62,106 bases of DNA, from contig NZ_CBRF02000029.1 in NCBI RefSeq assembly GCF_000470315.2, positions 1-62,106 of the forward strand, in the 5' to 3' direction. Each line of letters starts with the position of its first letter. Within the stretch, counting starts at the first letter, position 1. This document shows, piece by piece, positions 1 through 8,577 of the stretch. The position numbers and the translations under genes were made by a program. The notes beneath the pieces were generated by a model. That model ran no database searches and had not been told where the DNA came from. It worked only from the letters and a program-made list of their open reading frames with translations. Source of the stretch: Psychromonas sp. SP041 (GTDB lineage Bacteria > Pseudomonadota > Gammaproteobacteria > Enterobacterales > Psychromonadaceae).

Positions 1-1
1 T

Positions 2-97
2 GTAATAGTGAAACTCAATGAAAGACCAAGAAAGAAATTAGATTACAATACGCCAGCCAAATTAATGGCTGAACATATGGCAGCTATAGCTGTTTAG
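2..97 (+). mobile_element. IS30-family transposase, C-terminal end (partial)
   Basis: An open frame enters from the left edge and stops at the TAG at 95-97. It encodes 31 residues containing KLNERPRKKLDYNTPAKL, the hallmark C-terminus of IS30-family transposases (an NxRPRKxLgyxTPxe pattern). Only this tail lies inside the window, so activity cannot be judged. The right terminal repeat should lie in the following ~30 bases (about 98-122), but the partner end is outside the window and I could not confirm it. The element abuts the broken PEP-CTERM gene that follows. Confidence 0.75.
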
Positions 98-118
98 TCG
101 TTATGCACTTCAGACTTG

Positions 119-307
119 AATCTGCCTTATATTAATGATGGTGCATATGGAATTTATGAGGAAGAATGGATCTTTGGTGGTTCAGAATCATTTAACCCAA
201 ATCAAGGTGGAATAGTATTAGTACGAGTACCTGCTCCTAGTACTTCAATTCTATTTGCTATATTCTTAGCGCTTATTATTACAGCTAGATATAAATCTGC
301 CGTTTAA
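119..307 (+). pseudogene. 3' remnant of a PEP-CTERM sorting-domain protein gene
   Basis: About 62 codons run in frame from just after the IS30 end to the TAA at 305-307, with no ATG/GTG start or ribosome site. The C-terminus carries VPAPST followed by a hydrophobic stretch and then ARYKSAV. This is the architecture of PEP-CTERM exosortase substrates: VPxPST, one transmembrane helix, basic tail. The motif has A where E is usual. The upstream part of the gene is missing, most simply through insertion of the IS30 element, so this is called a truncated gene. It implies that the genome has or had an exosortase system. Confidence 0.6.
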
Positions 308-356
308 TTAGTAATGTTAGACTAATTAATAAGCAATATTTTAGTTGATATATTTT

Positions 357-385
357 AAAACCACGTTTAGAGCGTGGTTTTTTTT
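357..385 (+). terminator. Rho-independent terminator
   Basis: The stem AAAACCACG/CGTGGTTTT is followed by a run of T. It ends the truncated PEP-CTERM gene and sits directly before the yaeQ ribosome site. Confidence 0.75.
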
Positions 386-397
386 TGGAGAAACAAA

Positions 398-937
398 ATG
401 GCGTTAAAGCCTACTATTTTTAAAATGAACATTAATGTATCGAATTTAGATAATGATGTTTATGAAACGATTGCCATGACCGTCGCACAACATCCTTCTG
501 AAACCACAGAACGTATGGTGACGCGTATCTTAGCGTTTGTATTAAACAATCAAGAGTTCTTAAGTTTTACCACAGGGTTGAGTGAAGCGGATGATCCTGA
601 TATTTGGGCAAAAAATTACAGCGATGAATTTTTACTGTGGGTTGATGTGGGTGAGCCTGCTTTTGATCGTATCAAAAAAGCATGTCGTCAAGCTAAAGTA
701 GCTAAAGTGTATACGTTTAATACTAAATCTGGTGTGTGGTGGAAGCAGTCGCAAAAAGATTTCTCAACCATTAAAGCGGAAGTCTATCAATTTGAATTTG
801 AGCAAATTCAAGCACTCGCGGCTTTGGTTGAGCGAACAATGGATTTTAGTATTACTATTACAGATAATGTTTTTTATATAGCCGCTAATAAAGGTAGTTG
901 TGAAGTTAACTTTACCGTTTTACAGCAGCCTGATTAG
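398..937 (+). CDS. yaeQ: YaeQ family protein
   Basis: This gene encodes 179 aa, close to the ~181 aa of E. coli YaeQ. The family (PF07152) has a PD-(D/E)xK nuclease-like fold. Its cellular role is not settled; it was first noted for suppressing the hemolysin defect of rfaH mutants. The family-typical opening MALKPTIFKMNINVSNLDN and the segment FLLWVDVGEP are visible. The ATG at 398 is chosen over an in-frame ATG at 374 because it follows GGAG at 387-390 with good spacing and matches the family N-terminus, whereas the upstream ATG lies inside the terminator. No operon partner is evident. Confidence 0.9.
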   Translation: MALKPTIFKMNINVSNLDNDVYETIAMTVAQHPSETTERMVTRILAFVLNNQEFLSFTTGLSEADDPDIWAKNYSDEFLLWVDVGEPAFDRIKKACRQAKVAKVYTFNTKSGVWWKQSQKDFSTIKAEVYQFEFEQIQALAALVERTMDFSITITDNVFYIAANKGSCEVNFTVLQQPD

Positions 938-1018
938 TATAATCATTGCGCACGACCAAGTAGTGCGTATAATTCGCACTTCAAAATTTATACAGTCCTG
1001 AATCCAAGAGTGGTACCC

Positions 1019-2473
1019 ATGAAATTTATCGTTAAACTTTTTCCTGAAATTATGATGAAAAGTAAACCTGTGCGTAAGCGCTTCAGCAAAATGTTACAGG
1101 GCAATATCCGTAACGTACTGACTCGTCATGATGAAGATATTAAAGTGATACTCGAATGGGATAAAATTATTGTTCGTAGTGAAAATGATGATCCTGATAA
1201 TAAAGCAAAAGTGATCCATTATTTACAAAGTACGCCTGGTATTGCGTTTTTCTTGGAAGTGACTGAATCTACTTTTACTGATATTCATGACATATACGAG
1301 CAAACAAAAGCATGTTTTGGGGATAGTCTTGCAGGCAAAACATTTTGTGTTCGTGCAAAACGTATTGGTACCCATGACTTTGGATCAAATGAAGTTGAAC
1401 GTTATGTCGGTGGTGGCTTAAATCAACACACTGATGCACTTGCTGTTAAATTAAAAAATCCAGATATAACAGTTAATATTGAAATCAACCAAGATAAATT
1501 ATTTATGGTTGATCAACGTCATAAAGGATTAGGTGGTTTCCCATTAGGAACACAAGAATCTGTTTTATCATTAATTTCGGGCGGTTTTGATTCAGGTGTC
1601 TCTAGTTACCAATTATTGAAACGAGGCTCACGTGTTCACTATTGTTTCTTTAATTTAGGCGGCGCCGCACATGAAATTGGTGTGAAACAAGTCGCTTATC
1701 ATTTGTGGGAGCGTTTTGGTGCATCACATCGTGTTAAATTTATTTCTGTTCCATTTGAACCCGTTGTTGCTGAAATATTAGAAAAAGTCGACAACGGTCA
1801 AATGGGCGTTGTATTAAAACGTATGATGATGCGCGCGGCGGCAAAAGTAGCTGCGAATTTAGAAATAGAAGGGTTAGTAACTGGGGAAGCATTAGGTCAG
1901 GTTTCAAGCCAAACCTTACGTAACTTATCAGTGATTGACCAAGTAACTGACACGCTTATTTTACGCCCATTAGTGGCTACTGATAAACAAGATATTATTG
2001 ATTGTGCGCGTGAAATTGGTACCGCTGAAATATCTGAAACAATTCCTGAATATTGTGGTGTTATCTCACAGCGTCCGACTGTTAAAGCAGTGATGACTAA
2101 AATTCAGAAGGAAGAAGCTAACTTCGACATGTCTCTCATTGATAAAGTTGTTTTTGATGCAAAAGTCTTAGATATTAAAGATATTGCGACGGATGCAAAA
2201 GAGCAGTTGGTAGAAGTTGAATCTGTTTCTGCTTTTGAAGCTAATGAAGTGGTATTAGATATTCGTTCTGCTGACGAAAGAGATGAAAAACCATTAGAAA
2301 TTGAAGGGGTTGAAGTACAACATTTGCCTTTCTTTAAATTAAGTAATCAATTCGAAACACTTGCACAAGAAAAAACCTATTTACTTTACTGTGATCGTGG
2401 TGTGATGAGTCAATTACAAGCGCTTTATTTAAAAGAAGCTGGATTTGATAATGTTAAAGTATACCGTCCTTAA
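1019..2473 (+). CDS. thiI: tRNA 4-thiouridine synthase / thiazole biosynthesis sulfurtransferase ThiI
   Basis: ThiI activates U8 of tRNA with ATP and inserts sulfur relayed from IscS, giving s4U, a near-UV sensor. It also supplies sulfur for the thiazole of thiamin. The product is 484 aa. An N-terminal ferredoxin-like/THUMP region is followed by the PP-loop ATP pyrophosphatase signature SGGFDSG near residue 187. A C-terminal rhodanese domain carries the persulfide cysteine in YCDRGVMSQ at about Cys458, so this is the long enterobacterial form able to serve both pathways. The start at 1019 ([10 protein letters not shown]) matches the family better than the in-frame ATG nine bases earlier. A terminator follows, so it appears monocistronic. 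Confidence 0.95.
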   Translation: MKFIVKLFPEIMMKSKPVRKRFSKMLQGNIRNVLTRHDEDIKVILEWDKIIVRSENDDPDNKAKVIHYLQSTPGIAFFLEVTESTFTDIHDIYEQTKACFGDSLAGKTFCVRAKRIGTHDFGSNEVERYVGGGLNQHTDALAVKLKNPDITVNIEINQDKLFMVDQRHKGLGGFPLGTQESVLSLISGGFDSGVSSYQLLKRGSRVHYCFFNLGGAAHEIGVKQVAYHLWERFGASHRVKFISVPFEPVVAEILEKVDNGQMGVVLKRMMMRAAAKVAANLEIEGLVTGEALGQVSSQTLRNLSVIDQVTDTLILRPLVATDKQDIIDCAREIGTAEISETIPEYCGVISQRPTVKAVMTKIQKEEANFDMSLIDKVVFDAKVLDIKDIATDAKEQLVEVESVSAFEANEVVLDIRSADERDEKPLEIEGVEVQHLPFFKLSNQFETLAQEKTYLLYCDRGVMSQLQALYLKEAGFDNVKVYRP

Positions 2474-2520
2474 TTAGGATTGTATTAACTTACATAAGAT
2501 TGTTCATTTCGAATGAAAAG

Positions 2521-2543
2521 AAACGGCTATATGCCGTTTTTTT
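2521..2543 (+). terminator. Rho-independent terminator after thiI
   Basis: The stem AAACGGC/GCCGTTT has a 5-base loop and is followed by a T run. Confidence 0.85.
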
Positions 2544-2648
2544 GTACATCTAAGTTGTTGATTCACAAATTTTTTGAGTAATAATATGCCTTTGAAGTGA
2601 ATAGTTGTATGCTGATTTCATTCAATAGGCTTCATACAAGGGGTTAAT

Positions 2649-2831
2649 ATGCCAAATTCAATTGAAAGTTATAAATTAATTACAGGTAAGGATGATGCTG
2701 AGTTCTGTAGCAAAGTCACTAAAGTATTAAAAGAAGGTTATGAGCTTTATGGCTCTCCTACTATGACCTTTAATGGTGAGAGTGTTATTGTCGGACAAGC
2801 GGTTATTAAAAGACCATCACAATTAGTTTAA
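2649..2831 (+). CDS. DUF1737 domain small protein
   Basis: This gene encodes a 60-aa soluble protein with the pattern YKLITGxDDxEFCxKVxxxLxxGYELYGSPxxxFNG, which I recognise as DUF1737, a small domain of unknown function common in Proteobacteria. It has its own ribosome site (AAGGGG at 2638-2643) and promoter-length spacing from thiI, so it is probably transcribed alone. No catalytic residues are apparent. Confidence 0.75.
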   Translation: MPNSIESYKLITGKDDAEFCSKVTKVLKEGYELYGSPTMTFNGESVIVGQAVIKRPSQLV

Positions 2832-2896
2832 AAATTTAAATTAAGGTATTTAGCGGTCATCGCTATCTTAATGTTAATAACGATATCAACATTAAG

Positions 2897-2960
2897 ATTA
2901 AAGCATTAAAGCATTAAAGCATTAAAGCATTAAAGCATTAAAGCATTAAAGCATTAAAGC
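2897..2960. repeat. 8-bp tandem repeat, ATTAAAGC x 8
   Basis: Eight perfect head-to-tail copies of ATTAAAGC lie in the spacer after the DUF1737 gene. The unit is not a codon multiple and no gene crosses it. Slippage-prone arrays with similar 8-9 bp units recur elsewhere in the window. Confidence 0.95.
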
Positions 2961-2980
2961 GAATATCAATATATTAAAAC

Positions 2981-3032
2981 GCCTGTCATTGATTTGCTCA
3001 TAGTAAGAGTAACGTCAGTAACAGGCTTTTTT
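2981..3032 (+). terminator. Possible terminator
   Basis: GCCTGT pairs with ACAGGC across a 34-base loop and is followed by six T. The loop is long, so this is a weaker call than the other terminators. It could end transcription from the DUF1737 gene. Confidence 0.45.
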
Positions 3033-3051
3033 ATACCTAAATTTCAATTGC

Positions 3052-3218
3052 TTATACCAATGGGATTAAATAAGTGATCAGAGATTGCGCAGGAAAAATT
3101 AACACTAATAAGGCGTGAGTTGTAGGAGATAGTTGTTCTCACTTCAAAACTCACAATGCAGTTAGGGGTGATTTTAACCAGCAAGAATGGTCACCTTATT
3201 AATTCTTTTGGTATTATA
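3052..3218. mobile_element. MITE-like palindromic element
   Basis: The left end, TTATACCAATGGGATTAAAT, is mirrored with mismatches by the right end, TTATTAATTCTTTTGGTATT. The ~167-bp interior has no coding capacity. From memory, sequences beginning TATACCAAT..GGATTAAATAAG are dispersed intergenic repeats in Shewanella and related marine genera. That family link is recollection; the inverted ends are directly visible. Confidence 0.5.
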
Positions 3219-3270
3219 TAGATATTATCCTTGATCAAACGTTCACAGCGGCAAATTTTTGTTTCACTTA

Positions 3271-3462
3271 ACCTCAATTCTGGTTAATGAAAGCGGAATT
3301 ACACTTAACATCATAAGGTACTATTTTTTACTCTACAGTGCCGTTAGTTTTTCGTAGTCAAGACGAATTATTGAAGCAATAACTGGTTATTGAGAGATAA
3401 TTTAACGCAGAAATCCGCGGAAATAGCGATGTTGTATCGCTTTGCTTAGCCAGAACTGAGGT
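3271..3462. mobile_element. MITE-like element, copy 1
   Basis: This ~190-bp unit has near-perfect terminal inverted repeats: ACCTCAATTCTGG on the left and CCAGAACTGAGGT on the right. ACTTA lies just outside each end, offset by one base on the right, and may be a target duplication. It contains the internal palindrome TTATTGAAGCAATAA and no ORF. A diverged second copy in the same orientation lies at 4587-4795, so elyC is bracketed by the pair. Confidence 0.6.
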
Positions 3463-3484
3463 TACTTACCTAATAAAAAACTAT

Positions 3485-4258
3485 TTACTTAGAAGTCGTA
3501 TTAGAGACAAGCCATTGTTGAAGTAGTCCTAAATATTCATGTAATGCTATTTGTGATTTATACAACTGATAAGCGGAAGGGATGTAATTGTATGAAGGTA
3601 ATTCCTTTGAGTTCTCTTTTGCTAAGTACATTGCTGGTGCTGGAATAGGAGATTGTTGATATTTTTTAAATAGGGACATTGCGCGAGGCATATGTGTTGC
3701 TGATGTCACCAATGCCGCTTTCTTACCCTTAATGATTGCTGACATCTGCAGGGCTTCTTGATTGGTATCTTGAGCATTATCTAGACGAATTATTTTTTGT
3801 TCTGAGATATTGAACGCTAAGGCTAGTTGCTGTAAAAGCTGTGCATGGCTTTTACTGTCTCCAAAAGCGGATCCAGATACAACGATAGAGGCATTTGGAT
3901 TGGCATAGTAAAGACGTAATGCTTCACTAAATCGGCTCAATGCTGTGGCTGAAAGCCGTCCTGTAATCGGTAATTTCTGGTCATTAATCCCTGATGAACC
4001 AAGTACTAAAATATAATCTAAAGATTGCTCGGGATCTAATAAAGGGGGATATTGCCTTTCAAGTGGTTTGGCTAGGTGGTAAGCGGTCGGTAATAGGCTA
4101 AAACCGAATAAAATTAAAAAGCTGAACAGTGTTAATGATTTCGCTAACGTTTGATGTTGGCTAAAAAAGAGCAATAATAGACTAACAAATAACAGTGCTA
4201 AAGAGAGGGGCAAGGGCATTAATAAACCTCCTAGCCATTTTTTAATTAGAAATACCAT
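3485..4258 (-). CDS. elyC: Envelope biogenesis factor ElyC (YdcF/DUF218 family)
   Basis: This gene encodes 257 aa, close to E. coli ElyC (259 aa), an inner-membrane protein required for normal peptidoglycan assembly at low temperature and affecting undecaprenyl-phosphate lipid carrier supply. Two N-terminal hydrophobic helices (about residues 10-32 and 38-58) precede a periplasmic DUF218 domain. Visible motifs are DYILVLGSSG, the family HMPRAM signature in TSATHMPRAMSLF, and PIPAPA. In E. coli elyC lies beside cmoM (smtA). Here the divergent neighbour is a cmoM pseudogene, so the old neighbourhood is recognisable. MITE-like repeats lie on both sides. Confidence 0.88.
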   Translation of the reverse strand: MVFLIKKWLGGLLMPLPLSLALLFVSLLLLFFSQHQTLAKSLTLFSFLILFGFSLLPTAYHLAKPLERQYPPLLDPEQSLDYILVLGSSGINDQKLPITGRLSATALSRFSEALRLYYANPNASIVVSGSAFGDSKSHAQLLQQLALAFNISEQKIIRLDNAQDTNQEALQMSAIIKGKKAALVTSATHMPRAMSLFKKYQQSPIPAPAMYLAKENSKELPSYNYIPSAYQLYKSQIALHEYLGLLQQWLVSNTTSK

Positions 4259-4586
4259 TCTTTAGCCTTTCGTTGTTTGTTATTAATGCCGTTTGTAAAA
4301 TAACATGTCTTAATTGCCTATAGAGTAAGTAGGCTTATTATGAATAGATTTAATGGCGTTTAGCGCTTTATCTATAAAACCAGTCCGCCTGTTGCAAATT
4401 TGATAAAGCGGCTTCTGTTTAATAGGGATTGAACACTTCATTTAATGATGCCATACAATTACTTATTACCATAATCACATATAGCGAATTGACATAGCTA
4501 ATTGGTATATTGACTTTAAAAATCGTCTTAGAACTTATTCAATGTAGGTTAATATTCAATAATAAGTCACGTATAATTAATATCTA
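4259..4586. other. Spacer between elyC and MITE copy 2
   Basis: About 330 AT-rich bases hold no credible ORF on either strand. The segment must contain the elyC promoter on the minus strand, but I could not single out a convincing -35/-10 pair. Confidence 0.5.
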
Positions 4587-4795
4587 ACCTCAATTCATTC
4601 TAGTTAATGAAAGTGGAATTATATTTAAAACCATAAGGTTATATTTTTTGATTGTTTTTTTAATTATACAGTACCGTTAGTTTTGCGTAGTTCAATACGA
4701 GTTATTGAAGCAATAACGGATTATTGAGAGGTAATTTAACGCAGAAATCCGTGGAAATCGCGTGTTGTATTACTTTGCTTATCCAGAAGTTAGGT
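4587..4795. mobile_element. MITE-like element, copy 2 (diverged)
   Basis: This is a second copy of the element at 3271-3462, in the same orientation. It shares long blocks such as TAATTTAACGCAGAAATCCG, GTTAATGAAAG and TTATTGAAGCAATAAC. Its terminal inverted repeats have decayed (ACCTCAATTCATTCTAG on the left, CCAGAAGTTAGGT on the right), so it is probably the older insertion. Confidence 0.55.
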
Positions 4796-4831
4796 TACTT
4801 ATCACCGTATTAAAGTAAATGAGAATATTAA

Positions 4832-5630
4832 GTGACTGACCATCATTTTGACCCTATTGCTCAAAAATTTGTTAACAATATTTATGGTAATCATAAAGGT
4901 GAAATTCGAAAAGTAATTGTGTGAGTTGCTTAGTTGTCTTCAATGTTTAAATAAACCAAGATTAAGCGTGTTAGATACAGGCGGAGGGCTTGGCTATTTT
5001 AGTCAAAAACTAGTTGCATTAAAGCATCGAATTGTATTGTGCAATATTTCTGATGGATTTTTATCAATTGCTAAAAAAAAGTAACTGATAAACCTTATAA
5101 AGACAATATATAAATAATACATTGCTCCATTCAGACGCGACATAATCATATTGATGGACAGTTTGATCTTATTTTTAATCATGCCGTATTGGAATGGCTA
5201 GTAGAGCCTAAGCAAACATTACACTCTTTATTAGATTAGTTAAATGTTGATGGTTTAGTGTCATTAATGTTTTATAACAAATAGACACAACGTTTTTTAA
5301 ATCTTGTCTTTGGTAACTTCAATTTCGTTGAATTGGATATACTACGTGAAAAAGTAGCGTGTTTATCGCCTACTATTTGTTGTTTGAAGCAGACCTGTTA
5401 GCTTGGCTAAAAGAAGGTGATTGCAAGTTTTTGTAAAAACAGGTGTATGCATTACATAGTTATAACTACATAACTACATAACTACATAACATAGCTACAT
5501 GAAATCAGTTGATTTTGCAGCAGATAATGTTGAATAACTGTTAATGATGGAGAAAGAGTATTGTCAACAAAAAGCCTAGGCATCATTAGGGCGTTATACT
5601 CATTTGACCATGGCTAAAGAGGTATTATGA
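4832..5630 (+). pseudogene. cmoM: Degenerate cmoM (tRNA 5-carboxymethoxyuridine methyltransferase)
   Basis: Successive frames reconstruct a CmoM/SmtA-like SAM methyltransferase. FDPIAQKFVNNIYGNHKGE is the N-terminus. VLDTGGGLGYFS is the SAM-binding loop. HIDGQFDLIFNHAVLEWL and LVSLMFYN follow, then NLVFGNFNFVELD, and the tail LGRYTHLTMAKEV ends at a TGA overlapping the next gene. At least five in-frame stops and several frameshifts interrupt it, and three 8-bp CTACATAA copies sit inside. The intact enzyme methylates cmo5U at the tRNA wobble base to mcmo5U. A sequencing artefact cannot explain so many lesions. Confidence 0.88.
5466..5490. repeat. 8-bp tandem repeat, CTACATAA x 3
   Basis: Three perfect copies of CTACATAA plus a partial copy lie within the cmoM pseudogene. 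This looks like post-inactivation slippage. Confidence 0.85.
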
Positions 5631-5851
5631 AATCCTATTATTTTAGAATAAATATTAGTTATCAAGAGTTTGAAAAATTATACAGAACACCTAATGTCGC
5701 AGTGAAAGTTAGAAGTGATCAAGGTGCTATGATTCAATTGCCTGCAATGCGTTTTGTTCCTTTTTTTACACAGTTGGGTGTGCGTGGTTATTTTGAACTA
5801 CAATTGAGCGATGAAAACAAGTTTCAACATTTAGTTTGTTTGCATGCTTAA
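5627..5851 (+). CDS. DUF2835 family protein
   Basis: This gene encodes a small 74-aa protein. The pattern YYFRINISYQEF, then DQGAMIQLPAMRFVPFFT, then GVRGYFELQ fits DUF2835 (PF11197), found in Vibrio, Pseudomonas and relatives with no known function. Its ATG overlaps the stop of the cmoM remnant (ATGA), suggesting it was once translationally coupled to cmoM. An AGAGGT ribosome site precedes it. The frame is intact while its former partner has decayed, which suggests continued selection. Confidence 0.75.
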   Translation: MKSYYFRINISYQEFEKLYRTPNVAVKVRSDQGAMIQLPAMRFVPFFTQLGVRGYFELQLSDENKFQHLVCLHA

Positions 5852-6037
5852 TATATTTTTGTGTATTACTTTTTATATCTAATTCAATGTACTTATCGTG
5901 CCGATATTTTAAGTAAGTGGTTAACTTATAATAAATAATATTGTGTAAATGATTTAAATTTTGTAATTTATATTTTTTATATAAAATACAAGGGTTTCAA
6001 CGTATAATCCGGAGTCATTCTAGTACGTGATCGAGAT

Positions 6038-6055
6038 GATAAACTTAAGTTTATC
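6038..6055. promoter_or_regulatory. Perfect 18-bp palindrome upstream of wecB
   Basis: GATAAACTTAAGTTTATC is a perfect dyad about 80 bp before wecB. No T run follows, so an operator is more likely than a terminator. No cognate regulator is evident. I saw no ops/JUMPStart element. Confidence 0.4.
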
Positions 6056-6136
6056 TATTTATGAGTAATTAAATGCCGCATGAATCTCTCGTTACTTAAA
6101 CCTATTAAATATCGTAATAACTTGTAAGGCTATTCA

Positions 6137-7258
6137 ATGAAGAAAGTGTTAACCGTGTTCGGTACACGACCTGAAGCTATTAAAATGGCTCCATTAGTGC
6201 ACAAACTTGCTGCTGAAGCAGGAATTGAGAGTAAAGTTTGTGTGACGGCTCAACATAGAGAAATGCTAGATCAAGTTTTACAGCTTTTTGATATTATGCC
6301 TGATTATGATTTGAACATCATGAAACCAGGACAAGATCTGTTTGATGTTACTGAAAATATTTTAAGTGGCCTGAAAGGGGTACTTGATGATTTCAAACCC
6401 GATGTAGTGTTAGTTCATGGTGATACTACAACGACTTTTTCTGCGTCTTTAGCTGCCTTTTATAAGCAAATTAATATCGGGCATGTCGAAGCAGGGTTAC
6501 GTACTGGCAACTTATATTCACCTTGGCCTGAAGAAGCTAATCGAAAATTAACTGGGGTATTGACTCGTTTCCACTTCGCTCCGACAGACTTATCGAAATC
6601 AAACTTATTAAAAGAACAAGTACCGCAAGATCGTATATTTGTCACTGGTAATACGGTGATTGATGCTTTGTTATGGGTTAAACAAAAACTAGAATCTGAT
6701 ACTGGTTTGCAAGACTTACTCGATAAACAATTTCCATTTTTAGATAAAAGCAAAAAAATGGTGCTCGTTACTGGCCATCGACGTGAAAGTTTTGGCGGCG
6801 GTTTTGAACGAATATGTGAAGCGCTAGCGAATATCGCAAAAGCGCAACCGGATGTTCAAATTGTTTATCCAATGCACATGAATCCAAATGTAAGAGAGCC
6901 TGTTAATCGCTTATTAAGTAAGTTGGATAACGTGTTCTTGATTGAACCTCAGGATTATTTGCCGTTTGTTTATTTAATGAATCGTTGTTACTTGATTATT
7001 ACCGATTCAGGCGGCGTTCAAGAAGAAGCGCCTTCATTAGGCAAGCCAGTATTAGTCATGCGCGATACAACAGAGCGACCTGAAGCTATTGAAGCGGGAA
7101 CCGTGAAACTAGTGGGTACCGATGTACAGCGTATTACCTCTGAAACCATTTTATTATTAACTGACCCTACTAGCTATCAAACCATGGCCAAAGCTCATAA
7201 CCCTTATGGCGATGGTTTAGCATGCACACGAATTGTTAAAGAATTATTAAAGGATTAA
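6137..7258 (+). CDS. wecB: UDP-N-acetylglucosamine 2-epimerase (non-hydrolysing)
   Basis: This enzyme converts UDP-GlcNAc to UDP-ManNAc, the first step toward UDP-ManNAcA used in enterobacterial common antigen, capsules and O-antigens. The product is 373 aa, the family's usual length. Motifs include [14 protein letters not shown] at the N-terminus, [22 protein letters not shown], and the UDP-binding [18 protein letters not shown]. It is followed after 2 nt by wecC, making a tight pathway pair. The rest of the ECA cluster is absent, so the sugar may feed a surface glycan made elsewhere. Confidence 0.95.
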   Translation: MKKVLTVFGTRPEAIKMAPLVHKLAAEAGIESKVCVTAQHREMLDQVLQLFDIMPDYDLNIMKPGQDLFDVTENILSGLKGVLDDFKPDVVLVHGDTTTTFSASLAAFYKQINIGHVEAGLRTGNLYSPWPEEANRKLTGVLTRFHFAPTDLSKSNLLKEQVPQDRIFVTGNTVIDALLWVKQKLESDTGLQDLLDKQFPFLDKSKKMVLVTGHRRESFGGGFERICEALANIAKAQPDVQIVYPMHMNPNVREPVNRLLSKLDNVFLIEPQDYLPFVYLMNRCYLIITDSGGVQEEAPSLGKPVLVMRDTTERPEAIEAGTVKLVGTDVQRITSETILLLTDPTSYQTMAKAHNPYGDGLACTRIVKELLKD

Positions 7259-7260
7259 TT

Positions 7261-8511
7261 ATGCCATTTCAAACTGTTTCTGTTATCGGCTTAGGCTATA
7301 TCGGATTACCTACTGCTGCTGTGATTGCATCTCGTGGTATCGACGTTATTGGTGTCGATGTTAATGAAAATGCCGTGAATACGATTAACGCTGGGCAAAT
7401 TCATATTGTAGAGCCTGATCTAGATATCGTAGTACGAAGTGTTGTAACTACTGGGAAATTACGAGCAACCACCACTGCAGAGCCTGCTGATGTATTCATG
7501 GTGGCTGTACCGACACCTTTTAAACAAGATGCGAGTTCATCTCATTCTCCTGATTTATCTTATATTGAATCTGCTGCCAATATGATTGCACCGGTATTAG
7601 TAAAAGGTAATTTAGTTATCTTAGAGTCAACATCTCCTGTCGGAACGACTGAGAAATTAGCTGGATGGCTAAAGTCAGCGCGCCCTGATTTGTCATTTCC
7701 ACAGGATAAAGGGGATGCGGCTGATATTAAAGTAGCCCATTGTCCTGAACGTGTGTTACCTGGTTATGTATTACAAGAACTCGTTTCAAATGACAGAGTT
7801 ATTGGTGGTATGTCAAGTGCTTGTAGCCAACTTGCTACTCAGCTATATGAAAAATTTGTGCGTGGTGAATGTATTGTTACTAATGCTCGCACCGCGGAAA
7901 TGGCTAAATTAACAGAGAATTCATTCCGTGACGTTAATATTGCATTTGCTAATGAACTGTCGGTTATTTGTGACAAGTTAAAAATTAATGTGTGGGAGCT
8001 AGTTAAATTAGCGAACCGTCATCCACGCGTTAATATTCTTAATCCAGGCCCTGGTGTGGGTGGTCATTGTATCGCTGTTGACCCATGGTTTATTGTTGAT
8101 AGCTGCCCTGAAGAAGCCAATATTATCAGACAAGCTAGATTAACCAATGATGCCAAGCCTCATTACGTTGTTGAACAAATTTGTAAAGCGGCAGATGAGT
8201 TTAAACGACCTGTCATTGCTTGTCTTGGACTTGCTTTTAAAGCAGATATTGATGATCTACGTGAAAGTCCTGCGCTAGAAATAGTAAAAGACCTAGTTGC
8301 GAAAGAAGTCGGTGAAATAATTGCAGTAGAGCCTAATATTAAGCAACTGCCTAGTGCGTTGTCTGACTCAGGTATTACATTAACGTCACTTGAAGATGCG
8401 TTAGATAAAGCGAATGTAGTCGTAGTGTTAGTTGACCATAAGCAATTTAAAGCAACAGATCGTACACAATTTGCGACTAAAGTTGTTATTGATACTCGCG
8501 GAATAATTTAA
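7261..8511 (+). CDS. wecC: UDP-N-acetyl-D-mannosamine dehydrogenase
   Basis: This enzyme oxidises UDP-ManNAc to UDP-ManNAcA with two NAD+, the step after WecB. The product is 416 aa (E. coli WecC is 420). An N-terminal Rossmann fold opens with GLGYIGLPTAAVIASRG. The central domain carries the catalytic cysteine in GPGVGGHCIAVDPWF (Cys270). A C-terminal UDP-binding domain begins near GLAFKADIDDLRESPA. The HCIAVDPWF signature favours the ManNAc enzyme over UDP-glucose dehydrogenase. It is translated directly after wecB, with 2 nt between stop and start. Confidence 0.94.
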   Translation: MPFQTVSVIGLGYIGLPTAAVIASRGIDVIGVDVNENAVNTINAGQIHIVEPDLDIVVRSVVTTGKLRATTTAEPADVFMVAVPTPFKQDASSSHSPDLSYIESAANMIAPVLVKGNLVILESTSPVGTTEKLAGWLKSARPDLSFPQDKGDAADIKVAHCPERVLPGYVLQELVSNDRVIGGMSSACSQLATQLYEKFVRGECIVTNARTAEMAKLTENSFRDVNIAFANELSVICDKLKINVWELVKLANRHPRVNILNPGPGVGGHCIAVDPWFIVDSCPEEANIIRQARLTNDAKPHYVVEQICKAADEFKRPVIACLGLAFKADIDDLRESPALEIVKDLVAKEVGEIIAVEPNIKQLPSALSDSGITLTSLEDALDKANVVVVLVDHKQFKATDRTQFATKVVIDTRGII

Positions 8512-8577
8512 TTGAAGTAAGCCAATCAATAGATATTGCTTGGCTTACCTTAATGTTGAATTTTTAAAGGGATTTAA

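Noticed and set aside
5852-6136. An ops/JUMPStart element before wecB
   Set aside because: No GGCGGTAG-type sequence is present upstream of the polysaccharide genes.
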